Shown here: positions 1-8,301 of the stretch, piece by piece
How the letters are laid out: each line of letters opens with the position of its first letter
Numbering within the stretch: position 1 is the first letter of the stretch
Source of the DNA: a virus
Direction: 5' to 3' (one strand)
Virus record (IMG/VR): IMGVR_UViG_3300007559_000016
Span: 1-31,044 of that record
Length of the DNA: 31,044 nucleotides
Notes under the pieces: model-generated
Database searches by the model: none
Told to the model about the DNA's origin: nothing
The model's input: the letters and a program-made list of their open reading frames with translations, nothing else
Translations under genes and position numbers: made by a program

Positions 1-2
1 CA

Positions 3-815
3 ATGTCTATTACAGATAGAATCATCACACCAACTAAATTAGAGTACAAACAAACATTCTTACAAGAATCATTAAGAGCTGGTCGTTTTGGTCGTTCAAT
101 GAATCCTGGAGCTTTCAACATTGAATCTTCTGAATTTGCTTCTACTGTACTAGCACAATATGCTCCTAACGTTTCACAAGATGGTGAATCAATATTTTGG
201 GGTGGTATTACTTCAACTCAAAAAACAGCAATCGCTGCATTAACTCCTGGTGCTTCTCAAGGTTCTATGACTGCTGCAACTCAAACTGCTGTTGCTGCTT
301 TGACTGCTGGTTTGGTTGACGGTGTATTCTCAAAAGTTCTTTACGATAATTCTGCATTAGGTGGATATATCAAAGTAACGGGAACAACAGTAACTGCTGC
401 AAATGCAAGTGCTGAAATGGCAAAAATTTACGCTGCTATTCCTGCGGAGAATTTAGCAGATACAGTTTCACCAGTTTGTATTTACGCACCAAGAGCTTGG
501 AAGCAATTATTTAGAATTGCTAACAACGCAACGGGAGCAGCACAACAAGTTAATTTCCAATTTGAATCAGGAGATAATAACTCAAGATGTTTCTACAACG
601 GTGTTGAGGTTCTTTTCGTACCAACTCCAAACAACTTAATGGCTTATGCACAAAGAAAAGCAGCGGTTATTTGGTGTACAGATTTAGCAGATGACTACAA
701 CAGATTTGAGGTTGGTAAATTGGTTAACGACGGAGATACTCAATTCGTAAGAGCAATTTATACAATGGGTGTATTTGTAGGTCAAGCGACTAAAGGTGTT
801 CTTTACGGAGGATAG
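3..815 (+). CDS. Probable major capsid protein, possibly 5'-truncated
   Basis: The 270-aa reading frame begins two bases inside the window, so its ATG may be an internal methionine of a longer gene. The protein is rich in Ala, Thr and Ser. Its C-terminal half has alternating beta-like segments and ends in a conserved-looking stretch (IYTMGVFVGQATKGVLYGG) of the kind found at the end of HK97-fold capsid proteins. A strong terminator follows at once, as is common for the most abundant virion protein. The window's last gene resembles an XkdF-type prohead protease, which usually precedes scaffold and capsid genes, so the genome probably joins there. The capsid role comes from position, length and composition rather than a decisive motif. 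A different abundant structural protein is possible. Confidence 0.6.
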   Translation: MSITDRIITPTKLEYKQTFLQESLRAGRFGRSMNPGAFNIESSEFASTVLAQYAPNVSQDGESIFWGGITSTQKTAIAALTPGASQGSMTAATQTAVAALTAGLVDGVFSKVLYDNSALGGYIKVTGTTVTAANASAEMAKIYAAIPAENLADTVSPVCIYAPRAWKQLFRIANNATGAAQQVNFQFESGDNNSRCFYNGVEVLFVPTPNNLMAYAQRKAAVIWCTDLADDYNRFEVGKLVNDGDTQFVRAIYTMGVFVGQATKGVLYGG

Positions 816-840
816 TAATTAATTAAATTAATAATCTAAG

Positions 841-871
841 GGGGTGGTGAGAAATACACTACCCCTTTTTT
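841..871 (+). terminator. Intrinsic terminator after the capsid gene
   Basis: A 9-bp stem (841-849 with 857-865, GGGGTGGTG against CACTACCCC, one G.T wobble) closes a 7-nt loop and runs into six Ts. It sits 25 bases after the capsid stop codon and would cap an abundant transcript. Confidence 0.85.
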
Positions 872-886
872 AATAAAAAAAACATT

Positions 887-1432
887 ATGCCAATAACAAT
901 TGCTAACGGAAGAAAAGAACAAGATAAAGATTCAGTAGGTGGATTCAAAGCACTTTACTTTATCAATAATCAAATTGTAAAAAGTGATATTACTTATGAT
1001 GCGACAAACACAGATGTAATTGATACAATTATAAATGTAGATACACTTTACAAATTTGAATTAAAGGGAGAAAATAGTTTTAATCAAAACATTATGGCGG
1101 ACCCACTCGCTGGGACAACTTATTTTGAGCAAAATTTATCTATCAAATTAAAAAAACAAGATGCTGCAACTTCCAAGAATGTAAAATTACTTGCTTATTC
1201 TATGCCTCACTGCGTACTACAAGATTACAACGGGAAGTTTTATATTGCTGGTCTGTTGAATGGCTTAGATGTAACGGGTGGAGAAATTTCAGGCGGTGGA
1301 AAAATGGCTGACTTTAACGGTTATTCTTTAACTTTCAAAGGTCAAGAAGTTTGTTATGCTAATTTATTAGATGCTACAACAGAAGCGGCTATGTTAACAT
1401 TGTTTACAAGTGCTACAATGGTTACAGTTTAA
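887..1432 (+). CDS. Probable major tail tube protein
   Basis: This 181-aa protein lies between two strong terminators directly after the capsid gene, an arrangement expected of a second very abundant virion protein. The middle (FEQNLSIKLKKQD, about residues 80-92) and the Gly-rich segment DVTGGEISGGGKMADFNGY (about 128-146) followed by SLTFKGQE look like tail-tube proteins of Bacteroidota phages, which have a beta-sandwich with a GG loop. No catalytic motif is seen. The ATG at 887 follows an A-rich leader with no Shine-Dalgarno. The alternative is a head decoration protein. A structural role is fairly sure; tail tube specifically is inference from resemblance. Confidence 0.55.
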   Translation: MPITIANGRKEQDKDSVGGFKALYFINNQIVKSDITYDATNTDVIDTIINVDTLYKFELKGENSFNQNIMADPLAGTTYFEQNLSIKLKKQDAATSKNVKLLAYSMPHCVLQDYNGKFYIAGLLNGLDVTGGEISGGGKMADFNGYSLTFKGQEVCYANLLDATTEAAMLTLFTSATMVTV

Positions 1433-1451
1433 TACTTACTACTACTACTTT

Positions 1452-1483
1452 AAAGGCTATCTTAATCGGTAGCCTTTTTTTTT
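1452..1483 (+). terminator. Intrinsic terminator after the probable tail tube gene
   Basis: A 10-bp stem (AAAGGCTATC at 1452-1461 with GGTAGCCTTT at 1468-1477, one T.G wobble) closes a 6-nt loop and is followed by a run of Ts to 1483. Confidence 0.88.
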
Positions 1484-1516
1484 GAATACAATTTATAAAA
1501 TTATCGTTTAATCAAT

Positions 1517-1936
1517 ATGATAGTATTAACAACAGATTCGACAGCACAAACGTTTAATTTTGTCCCTAGAACGGAGGATGTAGATTTTGACGTTTTCCCA
1601 ATTCAGGACGAGCAAACAAATGTTATATTTAATTTTAGGGTAAATACTTCTTACACAGATTATAATAAACTAGAATTAACAGATGAACAAACAAATACAA
1701 GTGTTACTTATAATGTATCTAGTTTTACTAGTTCTGAATACTATCATACAATTACACTTGCTTTTAGTGGATTGATTGAGGGACATACTTATGTAATGAG
1801 AATTTACAGAGATTCTAAAACAAATACTCGCTTTTTAGGTAAAGTTTTAGTTACGGACCAATCATTACCATATACGGTTAACGAGGGTATTTATAACAAG
1901 AGAGAAACGACAAATGATTTTATAATATATGAATAA
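1517..1936 (+). CDS. Structural protein of unknown role (small beta-rich)
   Basis: This 139-aa protein is rich in Thr, Asn and Tyr, with repeated short beta-like strands (NVIFNFRVNTSY, YHTITLAFSGL, HTYVMRIYRD). It ends with a Thr/Asn/Ile/Tyr-rich tail (ETTNDFIIYE). Proteins with a similar TDQ...ETTN-(D/E)-(F/Y)-I-I/V-YE ending are encoded near portal genes in flavobacterial phages, as I recall them. The stop overlaps the start of the portal gene by 8 bases, which suggests translational coupling and a virion role. There is no signal peptide or membrane segment. The exact function is unknown. Confidence 0.6.
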   Translation: MIVLTTDSTAQTFNFVPRTEDVDFDVFPIQDEQTNVIFNFRVNTSYTDYNKLELTDEQTNTSVTYNVSSFTSSEYYHTITLAFSGLIEGHTYVMRIYRDSKTNTRFLGKVLVTDQSLPYTVNEGIYNKRETTNDFIIYE

Positions 1937-3635
1937 AGTAATTGAGTTAAGTCAGTATACTACTCCCGTAATTACTGAACAAAGAAATGAGGGTTGGGTT
2001 GATTTTGGTCAGGGTAATAACCATTATAATTTTTTGATAGACCGATTTCAAAATTCGGCTACAAATAACGCAGTAATAAATAATATTTGCAAACTTATTT
2101 ACGGTCGTGGAATTACAGCCTTAGATGCTTCGCAAAAACCAACGGATTACGCTAACTTTTTAAGTTTAGTTTCTAAGGACGATATTAAACGTATTATTAG
2201 TGATACTAAAATGTTAGGTCAAAGTGCTATTCAAGTTCATTACAACAAAGATAGAACGGTTAAGCAGTTTCTACATTTGCCCGTTAATTTAGTTCGTTCT
2301 GCAAAATGCAATGAAGATGGGGACGTGGTGGCTTATTACTATTCAGACAATTGGCAAAAAACTAGAGAGTACAAGCCAATTAGATTTGATGCTTTTGGAA
2401 CTTCAAAAAGTGAAATTGAGATTTTAATGATTCAACCGTATAGTGCTGGCATGAAGTACTATTCATATGTTGATTATCAAGGTGCTTTGGATTATTGTTT
2501 ATTAGAGGAGAAAGTTAGTGAATACCTTATAAATGAGGTTAGTAACTCCTTTGCCCCGACCAGTATTTTAAATTTTAATAATGGACAAGCGACCCCCGAA
2601 CAAAAAAGACAAATATCGGACGATGTTACAAACAAGTTAACTGGTTCTACGGGTAAAAAAGTTATTATTTCATTTAACGATAACCCCGAAGCGAAAACTA
2701 CTATTGATACTATTCAATTGCAAAAGGCTGCGGACCAATATCAATACTTAAGTGATGAAGCGAGAAACAAGATTTTAGTAGGTCATAACGTAACAAGTCC
2801 ATTATTATTTGGTATTTCAACAAGTACAGGATTCAGCTCAAATGCAGACGAATTAAAGAATAGTGCTATACTATTTGATAATATGGTTATTAGACCGTTT
2901 CAAGAATTGATTATAGATGCTTTTGATAAGATACTAGCGGTTAATGGAATTAGTTTAAAACTATACTTTAAAAAGTTAAATGTTTTAGATGAAGATGGAG
3001 AAATAAAACAAGCACCGCAACAAACTACTTTAAGTGCTGAGGTATTTGATTTTGAAAGTATAGGTGAAGAGATAAACGATGAATGGCTTTTAGTGGATTC
3101 AAGAAAAGTTGATTACGATGAAGAAATTACTTTAGACGAAGAAATTGAAAACTTAAAGCCTAAAAAATCATTCTTAGCAAAGTTAGTTAGCACGGGTATT
3201 GCAAGAGGTAACGCAAAGAGTGAACAAGATGGAAACATTTTTAAAACTCGTTATAGATATGCTGGTGATAAACCTGGTGAACGTTCTTTTTGTGTTAAAA
3301 TGAGCCAACAAAAAAAAGTATATCGTAAAGAGGATATTGTTAATATGAGTAATTCTAACTTAGGGGATAGTTACACAAATAAAGATGGTAGAGTAATTGG
3401 ATGGGGACCGAATGGAGCAATTACATTCGATAGATTTTTATTCAAAGGTGGAGGAAACTGTCATCATTACTGGGTTCGTGAAACTTATTTAAAGAAATCA
3501 GATGTAAATTCACCTTTAGCACAAACTTACACAGCTTCACAAAGTAGAAAGTTGGGAGAGATTGCACCCGTTAATGATTCGAGAGTTTACCAACGTCCTA
3601 TTGATATGCCTAATAGAGGCTTTTTACCTAAATAA
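1929..3635 (+). CDS. Portal protein with C-terminal MuF-like minor head domain
   Basis: The 568-aa product has a portal body of about residues 1-400: an N-terminal phage-connector pattern with NNAVINNICKLIYGRGI, a wing and stem region, and GHNVTSPLLFGI followed by FDNMVIRPFQELIIDAF typical of the portal crown. After an acidic linker (about 395-415) comes a second domain. Its FKTRYRYAGDKPGERSFC segment (about 437-454) and GGGNCHHYW (507-515, Cys511 His512 His513) resemble the C-terminal domain of Mu gpF/SPP1 gp7-type minor head proteins. The portal forms the DNA-entry dodecamer, and MuF-like proteins sit beside it in the procapsid. The gene follows the 139-aa structural gene by overlap and is followed 8 bases later by a connector. 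Having both functions in one polypeptide is the notable feature. Confidence 0.85.
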   Translation: MNKVIELSQYTTPVITEQRNEGWVDFGQGNNHYNFLIDRFQNSATNNAVINNICKLIYGRGITALDASQKPTDYANFLSLVSKDDIKRIISDTKMLGQSAIQVHYNKDRTVKQFLHLPVNLVRSAKCNEDGDVVAYYYSDNWQKTREYKPIRFDAFGTSKSEIEILMIQPYSAGMKYYSYVDYQGALDYCLLEEKVSEYLINEVSNSFAPTSILNFNNGQATPEQKRQISDDVTNKLTGSTGKKVIISFNDNPEAKTTIDTIQLQKAADQYQYLSDEARNKILVGHNVTSPLLFGISTSTGFSSNADELKNSAILFDNMVIRPFQELIIDAFDKILAVNGISLKLYFKKLNVLDEDGEIKQAPQQTTLSAEVFDFESIGEEINDEWLLVDSRKVDYDEEITLDEEIENLKPKKSFLAKLVSTGIARGNAKSEQDGNIFKTRYRYAGDKPGERSFCVKMSQQKKVYRKEDIVNMSNSNLGDSYTNKDGRVIGWGPNGAITFDRFLFKGGGNCHHYWVRETYLKKSDVNSPLAQTYTASQSRKLGEIAPVNDSRVYQRPIDMPNRGFLPK

Positions 3636-3643
3636 TTTATAAA

Positions 3644-4147
3644 ATGGCTGAAGTACTATTAATTTCAAACAAAGATTTAGTAAAGTTTACTGCTTTAAAT
3701 GGGAATTTAGACCCCGACAAGACAGTTCATTTTATCAAGATTGCTCAAGATATTTACATTCAACAATATCTAGGTAGTAATTTGTTAAACAAGTTAAAAA
3801 CAGATTACCAAAACAACACCTTAACAAGTGATTACAGTAACTTAATAACGAATTTTGTAAAGCCTATGTTAATTCACTTTACAGCTGTTGAGATGTACCC
3901 GTTTATTGCTTACTCAATTACGAATAAAGGAATGTACAAACATAGTGCAGAAAATAGCGAGGTTGTAAGTAAGAATGAAGTAGATTATTTGGTAGAGAAA
4001 GAACGCAAAATTGCGGAGAATTATGCCGAACGTTTTATAAAATATATGTCATTTAACTATCCTTTGTTTCCAGAGTATTTGACAAATATAGATGAGGATA
4101 TAGCACCTAAAACAAAAACAGATTTAACTAATTGGTATTTATGTTAA
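3644..4147 (+). CDS. Head-tail connector protein (DUF6712-like)
   Basis: A 167-aa largely helical protein. The segment HFIKIAQDIYIQQYLGSNLLNKLK (about residues 30-53) is typical of the DUF6712/gp6-like adaptor family of Bacteroidota phages, which makes the ring below the portal. It starts 8 bases after the portal stop, in the expected head-completion position. Helices continue through NFVKPMLIHFTAVEMYPF and a charged helix (VEKERKIAENYAERFIKY). No enzymatic motifs are visible. The family is named from memory of its sequence pattern. Confidence 0.7.
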   Translation: MAEVLLISNKDLVKFTALNGNLDPDKTVHFIKIAQDIYIQQYLGSNLLNKLKTDYQNNTLTSDYSNLITNFVKPMLIHFTAVEMYPFIAYSITNKGMYKHSAENSEVVSKNEVDYLVEKERKIAENYAERFIKYMSFNYPLFPEYLTNIDEDIAPKTKTDLTNWYLC

Positions 4148-4178
4148 ACACAATTTTAATAAAACACGTTAATAAATC

Positions 4179-4631
4179 ATGTCAATAGAAAGAAAATTTA
4201 CAGATTTCACAGCAAAAACGGGAGCGTTAAAATCTACCGATGTTATGATGGTTGACGATTGGAATGGCTCAATATTTACAACAAAGAAAATACTAGGTAA
4301 TCAGATTGTTCCGTACAAAGTTTACATAACAAATATTACACAAACGGGAACCGCAGCACCAACTACTTCGGGAGGTTATTCGCAATTAACGGGAACTTTA
4401 ACATTTGCACGTACAGCAGTTGGAACATATACAATTACAAACTCAGTAGCAGAATTTACAGCAAATAATACTTTTCTTTTTTTTCAAAATAGCGGTGGAG
4501 CAGTAACTAGATTGTTTCAGTATGGGATGACAAGTACAACGGTAATAACAATTTATACTTGGACGGGTGCTGGTGCTTTATCAGATGGTCTATTAAGTAG
4601 TGATTCAATCGAAATTAAAATAATTAATTAA
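4179..4631 (+). CDS. Fibre-associated structural protein sharing its N-terminus with the next gene
   Basis: The 150-aa protein opens with a module of about 45 residues (FTDFTAK...GNQIV) that aligns with the start of the following tail-fibre-like gene (ISELTAK...GNQLV). The remainder is Thr-, Gly- and aromatic-rich, with strand-like repeats (GTLTFARTAVGTYTITNSV, SSDSIEIKII), consistent with a small beta-rich virion protein. It lies one base before the next ATG. A shared N-terminal virion-anchoring module with different distal domains is the likely reading. No enzymatic function is seen. Confidence 0.6.
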   Translation: MSIERKFTDFTAKTGALKSTDVMMVDDWNGSIFTTKKILGNQIVPYKVYITNITQTGTAAPTTSGGYSQLTGTLTFARTAVGTYTITNSVAEFTANNTFLFFQNSGGAVTRLFQYGMTSTTVITIYTWTGAGALSDGLLSSDSIEIKIIN

Positions 4632-4632
4632 T

Positions 4633-6594
4633 ATGGCAGTAATTAAAAAAATATCGGAGTTAACCGCTAAAGGCTCTAATATTGGAGCAAATGATTTGGT
4701 TATAGTTGGTGTTTCAAATGGGACAGATTACGACTTAAAATATGTAACGGGTAATCAATTAGTTGGTGCTGCGGTTGCTCAGACAATAACAAATGGAGTA
4801 ACTACAACCGCACCTAGTCAAGATGCTGTTTTTGATGCTTTAACAGATAAAGTTGATAAAGTTGTAGGTAGTCGACTTATTACAAGTGCAGAAAGTACAT
4901 TAATAGGTAATACAAGCGGAACGAATACGGGAGATGAAACGGTTACAACGATTAAAAGTAAATTAGGTGTAACTACATTATCAGGTTCTAATACGGGAGA
5001 CCAAGATTTGAGCGGTTATCAATTAACTTCGGGCAAAGATGCTTCTAGCGGTTATGTTGGTATTTCAGCTGGTAATGTTATAACCTTACCCTTAGGTCGT
5101 GGTTTTGTTTCAAACAATGTAACACCCAATCAAATTGCTCATTTCGACGCAAGTGGGAATTTATTAACTTTATCCGTAGCTACTTATCCAAGTATAGCAG
5201 AGTTAGCTTACGTTAAAGGCGTAACAAGTGCAATTCAAACACAGATAAATGCTAAGGTAACGGGTTCAGGGACTTCAAGCGGAACAAATACGGGCGACCA
5301 AACTATCTCAGATGCTACAATTACAACTACTGACATAACGACTAACAATTTCACAACCGCAAAACATGGTTTCGTACCAAAAGGTACAAATGTAGGTAAC
5401 TTTTTAAAAGACGATGGGACTTGGGGAACTCCTGCGAGTGGTTCATCAGGCGGTATATGGGGAATAGCTAATGCAAGTGGTGTTTATACTTATTATGCAA
5501 CTTATCAATTAGCTGTAGCGGCAGCTGCATCAGGTAAAACTATTGAAATGTTTGGTTCACAAACTGAATCAATAGCAAACCATATTTTAAAAACAGGTGT
5601 AAATATTAATTATAATGGTTATACCTTAACTTTTACTACTGGATTTGGAATAATTGATAATGGCGTAGCTTGTGACGTTCAACTATTAAATGGAGAAATT
5701 AAAAAAGGTGTTAGTGGTCAGATTGCTATTTATATATCAAGTTCATCTACTATATTAAGCGGAAATGTTTTAGTTAATAGTTCATTAGCAGGAGGAAGTG
5801 GAACAGGTTCTTACGGATACTATGGAATAGGTAAAGTATATGGGTTAAATTTTAAAGGAAATGATTGTGTCTATGGGTTTGCATCATTAGGAGATATTTT
5901 TAACGTCACAGTTAATTGTACTTCTGGCGCAGCAGTTGGTTCTTTAGCGTCACTTATTAACTCAACTATAAATTCAACGTCAACCACAGGTAGTGCTATT
6001 GCTTCAGTTCCATTAGTAGATGGTTGTAATATAAAAACAAATGGTTCTAGTGGTTATTCAAACTCTGGTGCAGGAATTGTTAATAACTCAACATTTTACA
6101 GTTTAACAAATAGAATTATAGATGGTTCTCAAAATGGATTAACATTTAATAACTGTTCTTTTAATTCTAGGGCAAGTGCGGTATATAATTTTGGTGGAGG
6201 TGGTGGAAATAGTGTATTTAATAACTGTACTTTGCGTTCTCTTTCATATGTAAATAATTATGCTTCTGGTGGAAATATGAATTATTGTACAATAATTTCT
6301 GAAACAGATATGTGTTTATTATATCCATACGGTATATTTGCTAATAATAATTTTACATCATTATTAAATTCAGCATCAGGTAGAATTGCTGGAGAAATTC
6401 AAGATGGGACTAGATTTATCAGTAACACCTTCTATTTAACAAGCTCTAGTGCTGTAGCATTATATTCAACAGGAGCTCCCGTTATATATATTTCTGGAAA
6501 CAACCTTAAGGGTAGTTCACTTTTAAAAAGTGCAGGTGTAGTAAATGGTCAAACTAATACAGCAGATGCACAAGGCAATACAATTTTAAACTAA
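4633..6594 (+). CDS. Tail fibre / receptor-binding protein with beta-helix region
   Basis: The 653-aa protein has three parts. The N-terminal 45 residues form the module shared with the upstream gene. Residues about 60-270 carry phage-fibre repeats with the motif (S/T)G(T/S)NTGD(E/Q) occurring three times, and AELAYVKGVTSAIQTQINAK, a pattern seen in many phage fibres. From about residue 275, GGIWGIANASGVYTYYATY leads into a long run of short Asn/Ser/Gly-rich turns with hydrophobic strands, as expected for a right-handed parallel beta-helix. It probably binds or trims cell-surface glycans. No conserved catalytic site can be pointed out, so depolymerase activity is only possible. Confidence 0.75.
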   Translation: MAVIKKISELTAKGSNIGANDLVIVGVSNGTDYDLKYVTGNQLVGAAVAQTITNGVTTTAPSQDAVFDALTDKVDKVVGSRLITSAESTLIGNTSGTNTGDETVTTIKSKLGVTTLSGSNTGDQDLSGYQLTSGKDASSGYVGISAGNVITLPLGRGFVSNNVTPNQIAHFDASGNLLTLSVATYPSIAELAYVKGVTSAIQTQINAKVTGSGTSSGTNTGDQTISDATITTTDITTNNFTTAKHGFVPKGTNVGNFLKDDGTWGTPASGSSGGIWGIANASGVYTYYATYQLAVAAAASGKTIEMFGSQTESIANHILKTGVNINYNGYTLTFTTGFGIIDNGVACDVQLLNGEIKKGVSGQIAIYISSSSTILSGNVLVNSSLAGGSGTGSYGYYGIGKVYGLNFKGNDCVYGFASLGDIFNVTVNCTSGAAVGSLASLINSTINSTSTTGSAIASVPLVDGCNIKTNGSSGYSNSGAGIVNNSTFYSLTNRIIDGSQNGLTFNNCSFNSRASAVYNFGGGGGNSVFNNCTLRSLSYVNNYASGGNMNYCTIISETDMCLLYPYGIFANNNFTSLLNSASGRIAGEIQDGTRFISNTFYLTSSSAVALYSTGAPVIYISGNNLKGSSLLKSAGVVNGQTNTADAQGNTILN

Positions 6595-6614
6595 TAAACT
6601 AATAAACTAATAAA
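6591..6614 (+). repeat. Tandem 8-bp repeat CTAATAAA x3 at a gene end
   Basis: CTAATAAA occurs at 6591-6598, 6599-6606 and 6607-6614, followed by the related TAAATAAA. The first copy contains the fibre gene stop codon, and later copies supply stops in other frames. It also forms the A-rich leader of the 57-aa gene. It probably arose by replication slippage. Confidence 0.8.
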
Positions 6615-6625
6615 TAAATAAAAAT

Positions 6626-6799
6626 ATGGAAACAGTAGAAATAGGACAAATCATAGCACAGTTGAAAATGACTGAAAATATGAGAATCATAACTCAAGAT
6701 TTAAACGGTAATAACGTGAAAGTCTTAGTTTGGGAAGTTTTCACAGTTGAGGAACAATCACAACTGAATGCTTGTGTTGAAATGATTAAAAATAAATAA
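6626..6799 (+). CDS. Small protein of unknown function, 57 aa
   Basis: ATG at 6626 follows an A-rich leader; the frame runs to TAA at 6797-6799. The product contains a Met/Leu/Lys-rich helix and a strand segment (NNVKVLVWEVFTVEEQSQ) and is soluble. It lies between the fibre gene and a strong terminator, so it is the last gene of the structural operon. Proteins of this size at this position may be fibre chaperones, but nothing in the sequence shows that. The length, leader and terminator placement make it a likely real gene. Confidence 0.55.
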   Translation: METVEIGQIIAQLKMTENMRIITQDLNGNNVKVLVWEVFTVEEQSQLNACVEMIKNK

Positions 6800-6809
6800 C
6801 AAAAATATT

Positions 6810-6849
6810 AAAATTACGTTTTCAAACATAAAATGAGAACGTAATTTTT
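6810..6849 (+). terminator. Intrinsic terminator with long stem
   Basis: A 15-bp stem (6810-6824 with 6834-6848, one T.G wobble) closes a 9-nt A-rich loop and ends in five Ts. The left arm begins with As, so it could terminate on both strands. It separates the fibre genes from the lysis block. Confidence 0.88.
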
Positions 6850-6866
6850 AAAAAAATAATTTTATA

Positions 6867-7529
6867 ATGTTCGATTTCTTAACACATATTAATTTACCGC
6901 CTTACTTACTATTTATAGTAATAGTTTTAGGAATATTAACGTACTACTTTCATAAAGATATAAGTAAGTTAATTACTCGTAAAGAAGTGGAGGAAGACAT
7001 TAAGGACTTGAAGTCGCATGATATATTTAACACTTTGGAACGAGTTAAGCAAGACGTATCTCACATGAAATTCTACTCTCATGGAAAATATGATGCTGTT
7101 AAATCTAAGATGTGTACAGATTTTGCTAAATTTAAATGTGAAGTTTGTTACGATAAATTTGTTGAATTTTTGGATAACGATTTTAGTAAAATATCTAGTG
7201 ATGAATTAAAGCAATTAGTACTTTCGGAAATGTGGGGAATGCACCAGGAGTATATTAAGCAAATTCGAGCTTATTGGCTAGAGAAAGGAATAAGCAATAG
7301 TGATGTTGACTATGTAATTGAATTGTTTGAGAAATTCAGATACGATGTTGTTGTCTCTTTTCAAAATAGAATAAACGGTATCTTTTCTTCTTCATACCAT
7401 AAAAACAACTTTGAAAAAATATTAGCTTGTTATGAGATGTATTCAATGGGAATTGACTTGTTACCTAAAGATATGTTGACTACATTTGAAGCATTAAACG
7501 GAAAATTTGCAAAAATAAATTATAATTGA
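6867..7529 (+). CDS. Membrane-anchored protein of unknown function in lysis block
   Basis: The 220-aa protein has one N-terminal transmembrane segment (about residues 11-27, PPYLLFIVIVLGILTYY) preceded by a short polar leader. A basic stretch (HKDISKLITRKEVEED) follows, then a long, mostly helical soluble domain with Lys, Asp and aromatic residues. Three cysteines lie in SKMCTDFAKFKCEVCYDKF (about 80-98). The arrangement resembles an inner-membrane anchored lysis or superinfection factor, but I recognise no family. It is followed one base later by a holin candidate and then the endolysin, so a role in lysis or its timing is an inference from context only. Confidence 0.6.
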   Translation: MFDFLTHINLPPYLLFIVIVLGILTYYFHKDISKLITRKEVEEDIKDLKSHDIFNTLERVKQDVSHMKFYSHGKYDAVKSKMCTDFAKFKCEVCYDKFVEFLDNDFSKISSDELKQLVLSEMWGMHQEYIKQIRAYWLEKGISNSDVDYVIELFEKFRYDVVVSFQNRINGIFSSSYHKNNFEKILACYEMYSMGIDLLPKDMLTTFEALNGKFAKINYN

Positions 7530-7530
7530 T

Positions 7531-7737
7531 ATGAAAATATTTGACAAAATTAAAGCAGAAAGTACAACAGACAACAGATTTAAAGGTCAGTTCAAAACTA
7601 TCTTAGTTTCGATGTTAGGAGTTATAACCGCTTCGGGAATATTAGATACTAAGCCAGTTATTAAGACATTAGTAGATGTAACACTAGGGATATTAACTAG
7701 AGATGTTATTAACCACGCAACAACGTACAACAAGTGA
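7531..7737 (+). CDS. Putative holin-like small protein
   Basis: The 68-aa product has a charged N-terminus (KIFDKIKAESTTDNRFKG), a moderately hydrophobic helix (FKTILVSMLGVITASGIL, about 21-38), and a second weaker amphipathic helix (VIKTLVDVTLGILT). It lies immediately upstream of the lysozyme gene, which is the usual holin position. The hydrophobicity is modest for a holin, so an accessory lysis protein remains possible. It overlaps by 4 bases (GTGA) a downstream 26-codon membrane peptide frame. Confidence 0.5.
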   Translation: MKIFDKIKAESTTDNRFKGQFKTILVSMLGVITASGILDTKPVIKTLVDVTLGILTRDVINHATTYNK

Positions 7738-7814
7738 TTTCAGCAAGTGCTATATTATTAGCGATAGTAGTAATTTTATTAATTGAGAAAAATGAAAACA
7801 TCAGAAAACGGTAA
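7734..7814 (+). CDS. Possible 26-aa single-pass membrane peptide
   Basis: A GTG at 7734 overlaps the upstream stop codon (GTGA) and opens a 26-codon frame that ends inside the start of the lysozyme gene. The product is almost one transmembrane helix (ISASAILLAIVVILLIE) followed by a basic tail (KNENIRKR). This is the usual layout of tiny phage lysis peptides, with the positive tail in the cytoplasm. The position between a holin candidate and the endolysin and the tight overlaps on both sides support reality. The GTG start and small size count against it. Confidence 0.4.
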   Translation: MISASAILLAIVVILLIEKNENIRKR

Positions 7815-8229
7815 GCAACTAATCATAAGTTTTGAGGGCATAAAATTAAATGCCTATAAATGTCCTGCTGGAGTGCCTACAATTGGAGTAGGTAACACTT
7901 TTTATTTAAACGGTAATAAGGTTAAAATAGGTGATAAGATAACTTTACCTCAAGCAATGGAGTTATTTGAAAGCCTACTACCTAAATACGAAAAGACTGT
8001 CTTAGATGCCATTAAAGTACCATTAACACAGAGTCAATTTGATGCTTTGGTTTCATTTTGTTGGAATTGTGGAAGTTCAAAGACGTTATTTAAAATGATC
8101 AATGAAAAATTCAGCGAAATGAATATCGTTAATTGGTGGACTAGCCATTATATTATGGGTGGAGGAAAAGAGTTACCAGGTTTAGTTAGAAGAAGAAAAG
8201 CAGAATCAGTATTATTCATTAAAAAATAG
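7792..8229 (+). CDS. Endolysin, GH24 phage lysozyme
   Basis: The 145-aa lysozyme cuts the beta-1,4 bond between N-acetylmuramic acid and N-acetylglucosamine. The start is the ATG at 7792; an in-frame TTG lies 9 bases upstream. The active-site region reads FEG-(7 residues)-C-(5)-TIG. Glu15, Cys24 and Thr30 sit at exactly the spacing of Glu11, Asp20 and Thr26 of T4 lysozyme. Cys in place of Asp is a known GH24 variant. The FDALVSFCWNCG segment (about 83-94) and the C-terminal GLVRRRKAE match the family. There is no signal peptide, so export depends on a holin. It is followed by a terminator that closes the late region. Confidence 0.93.
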   Translation: MKTSENGKQLIISFEGIKLNAYKCPAGVPTIGVGNTFYLNGNKVKIGDKITLPQAMELFESLLPKYEKTVLDAIKVPLTQSQFDALVSFCWNCGSSKTLFKMINEKFSEMNIVNWWTSHYIMGGGKELPGLVRRRKAESVLFIKK

Positions 8230-8269
8230 TATATTTGTAATTCATAATTTTAGGTTTAGGTTAATTAAG

Positions 8270-8301
8270 GCGAGTGGTTTTATACTACTCGCTTTTTTTT
8301 T
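8270..8301 (+). terminator. Intrinsic terminator closing the structural/lysis region
   Basis: A 9-bp stem (GCGAGTGGT at 8270-8278 with ACTACTCGC at 8284-8292, one G.T wobble) closes a 5-nt loop and is followed by nine Ts. It separates the late genes from the early promoter at 8325-8354. Confidence 0.92.

Noticed and set aside
8230-8237. TATATTTG just after the lysozyme stop as a promoter
   Set aside because: There is no -33 element at the right distance, and a strong terminator follows within 35 bases.
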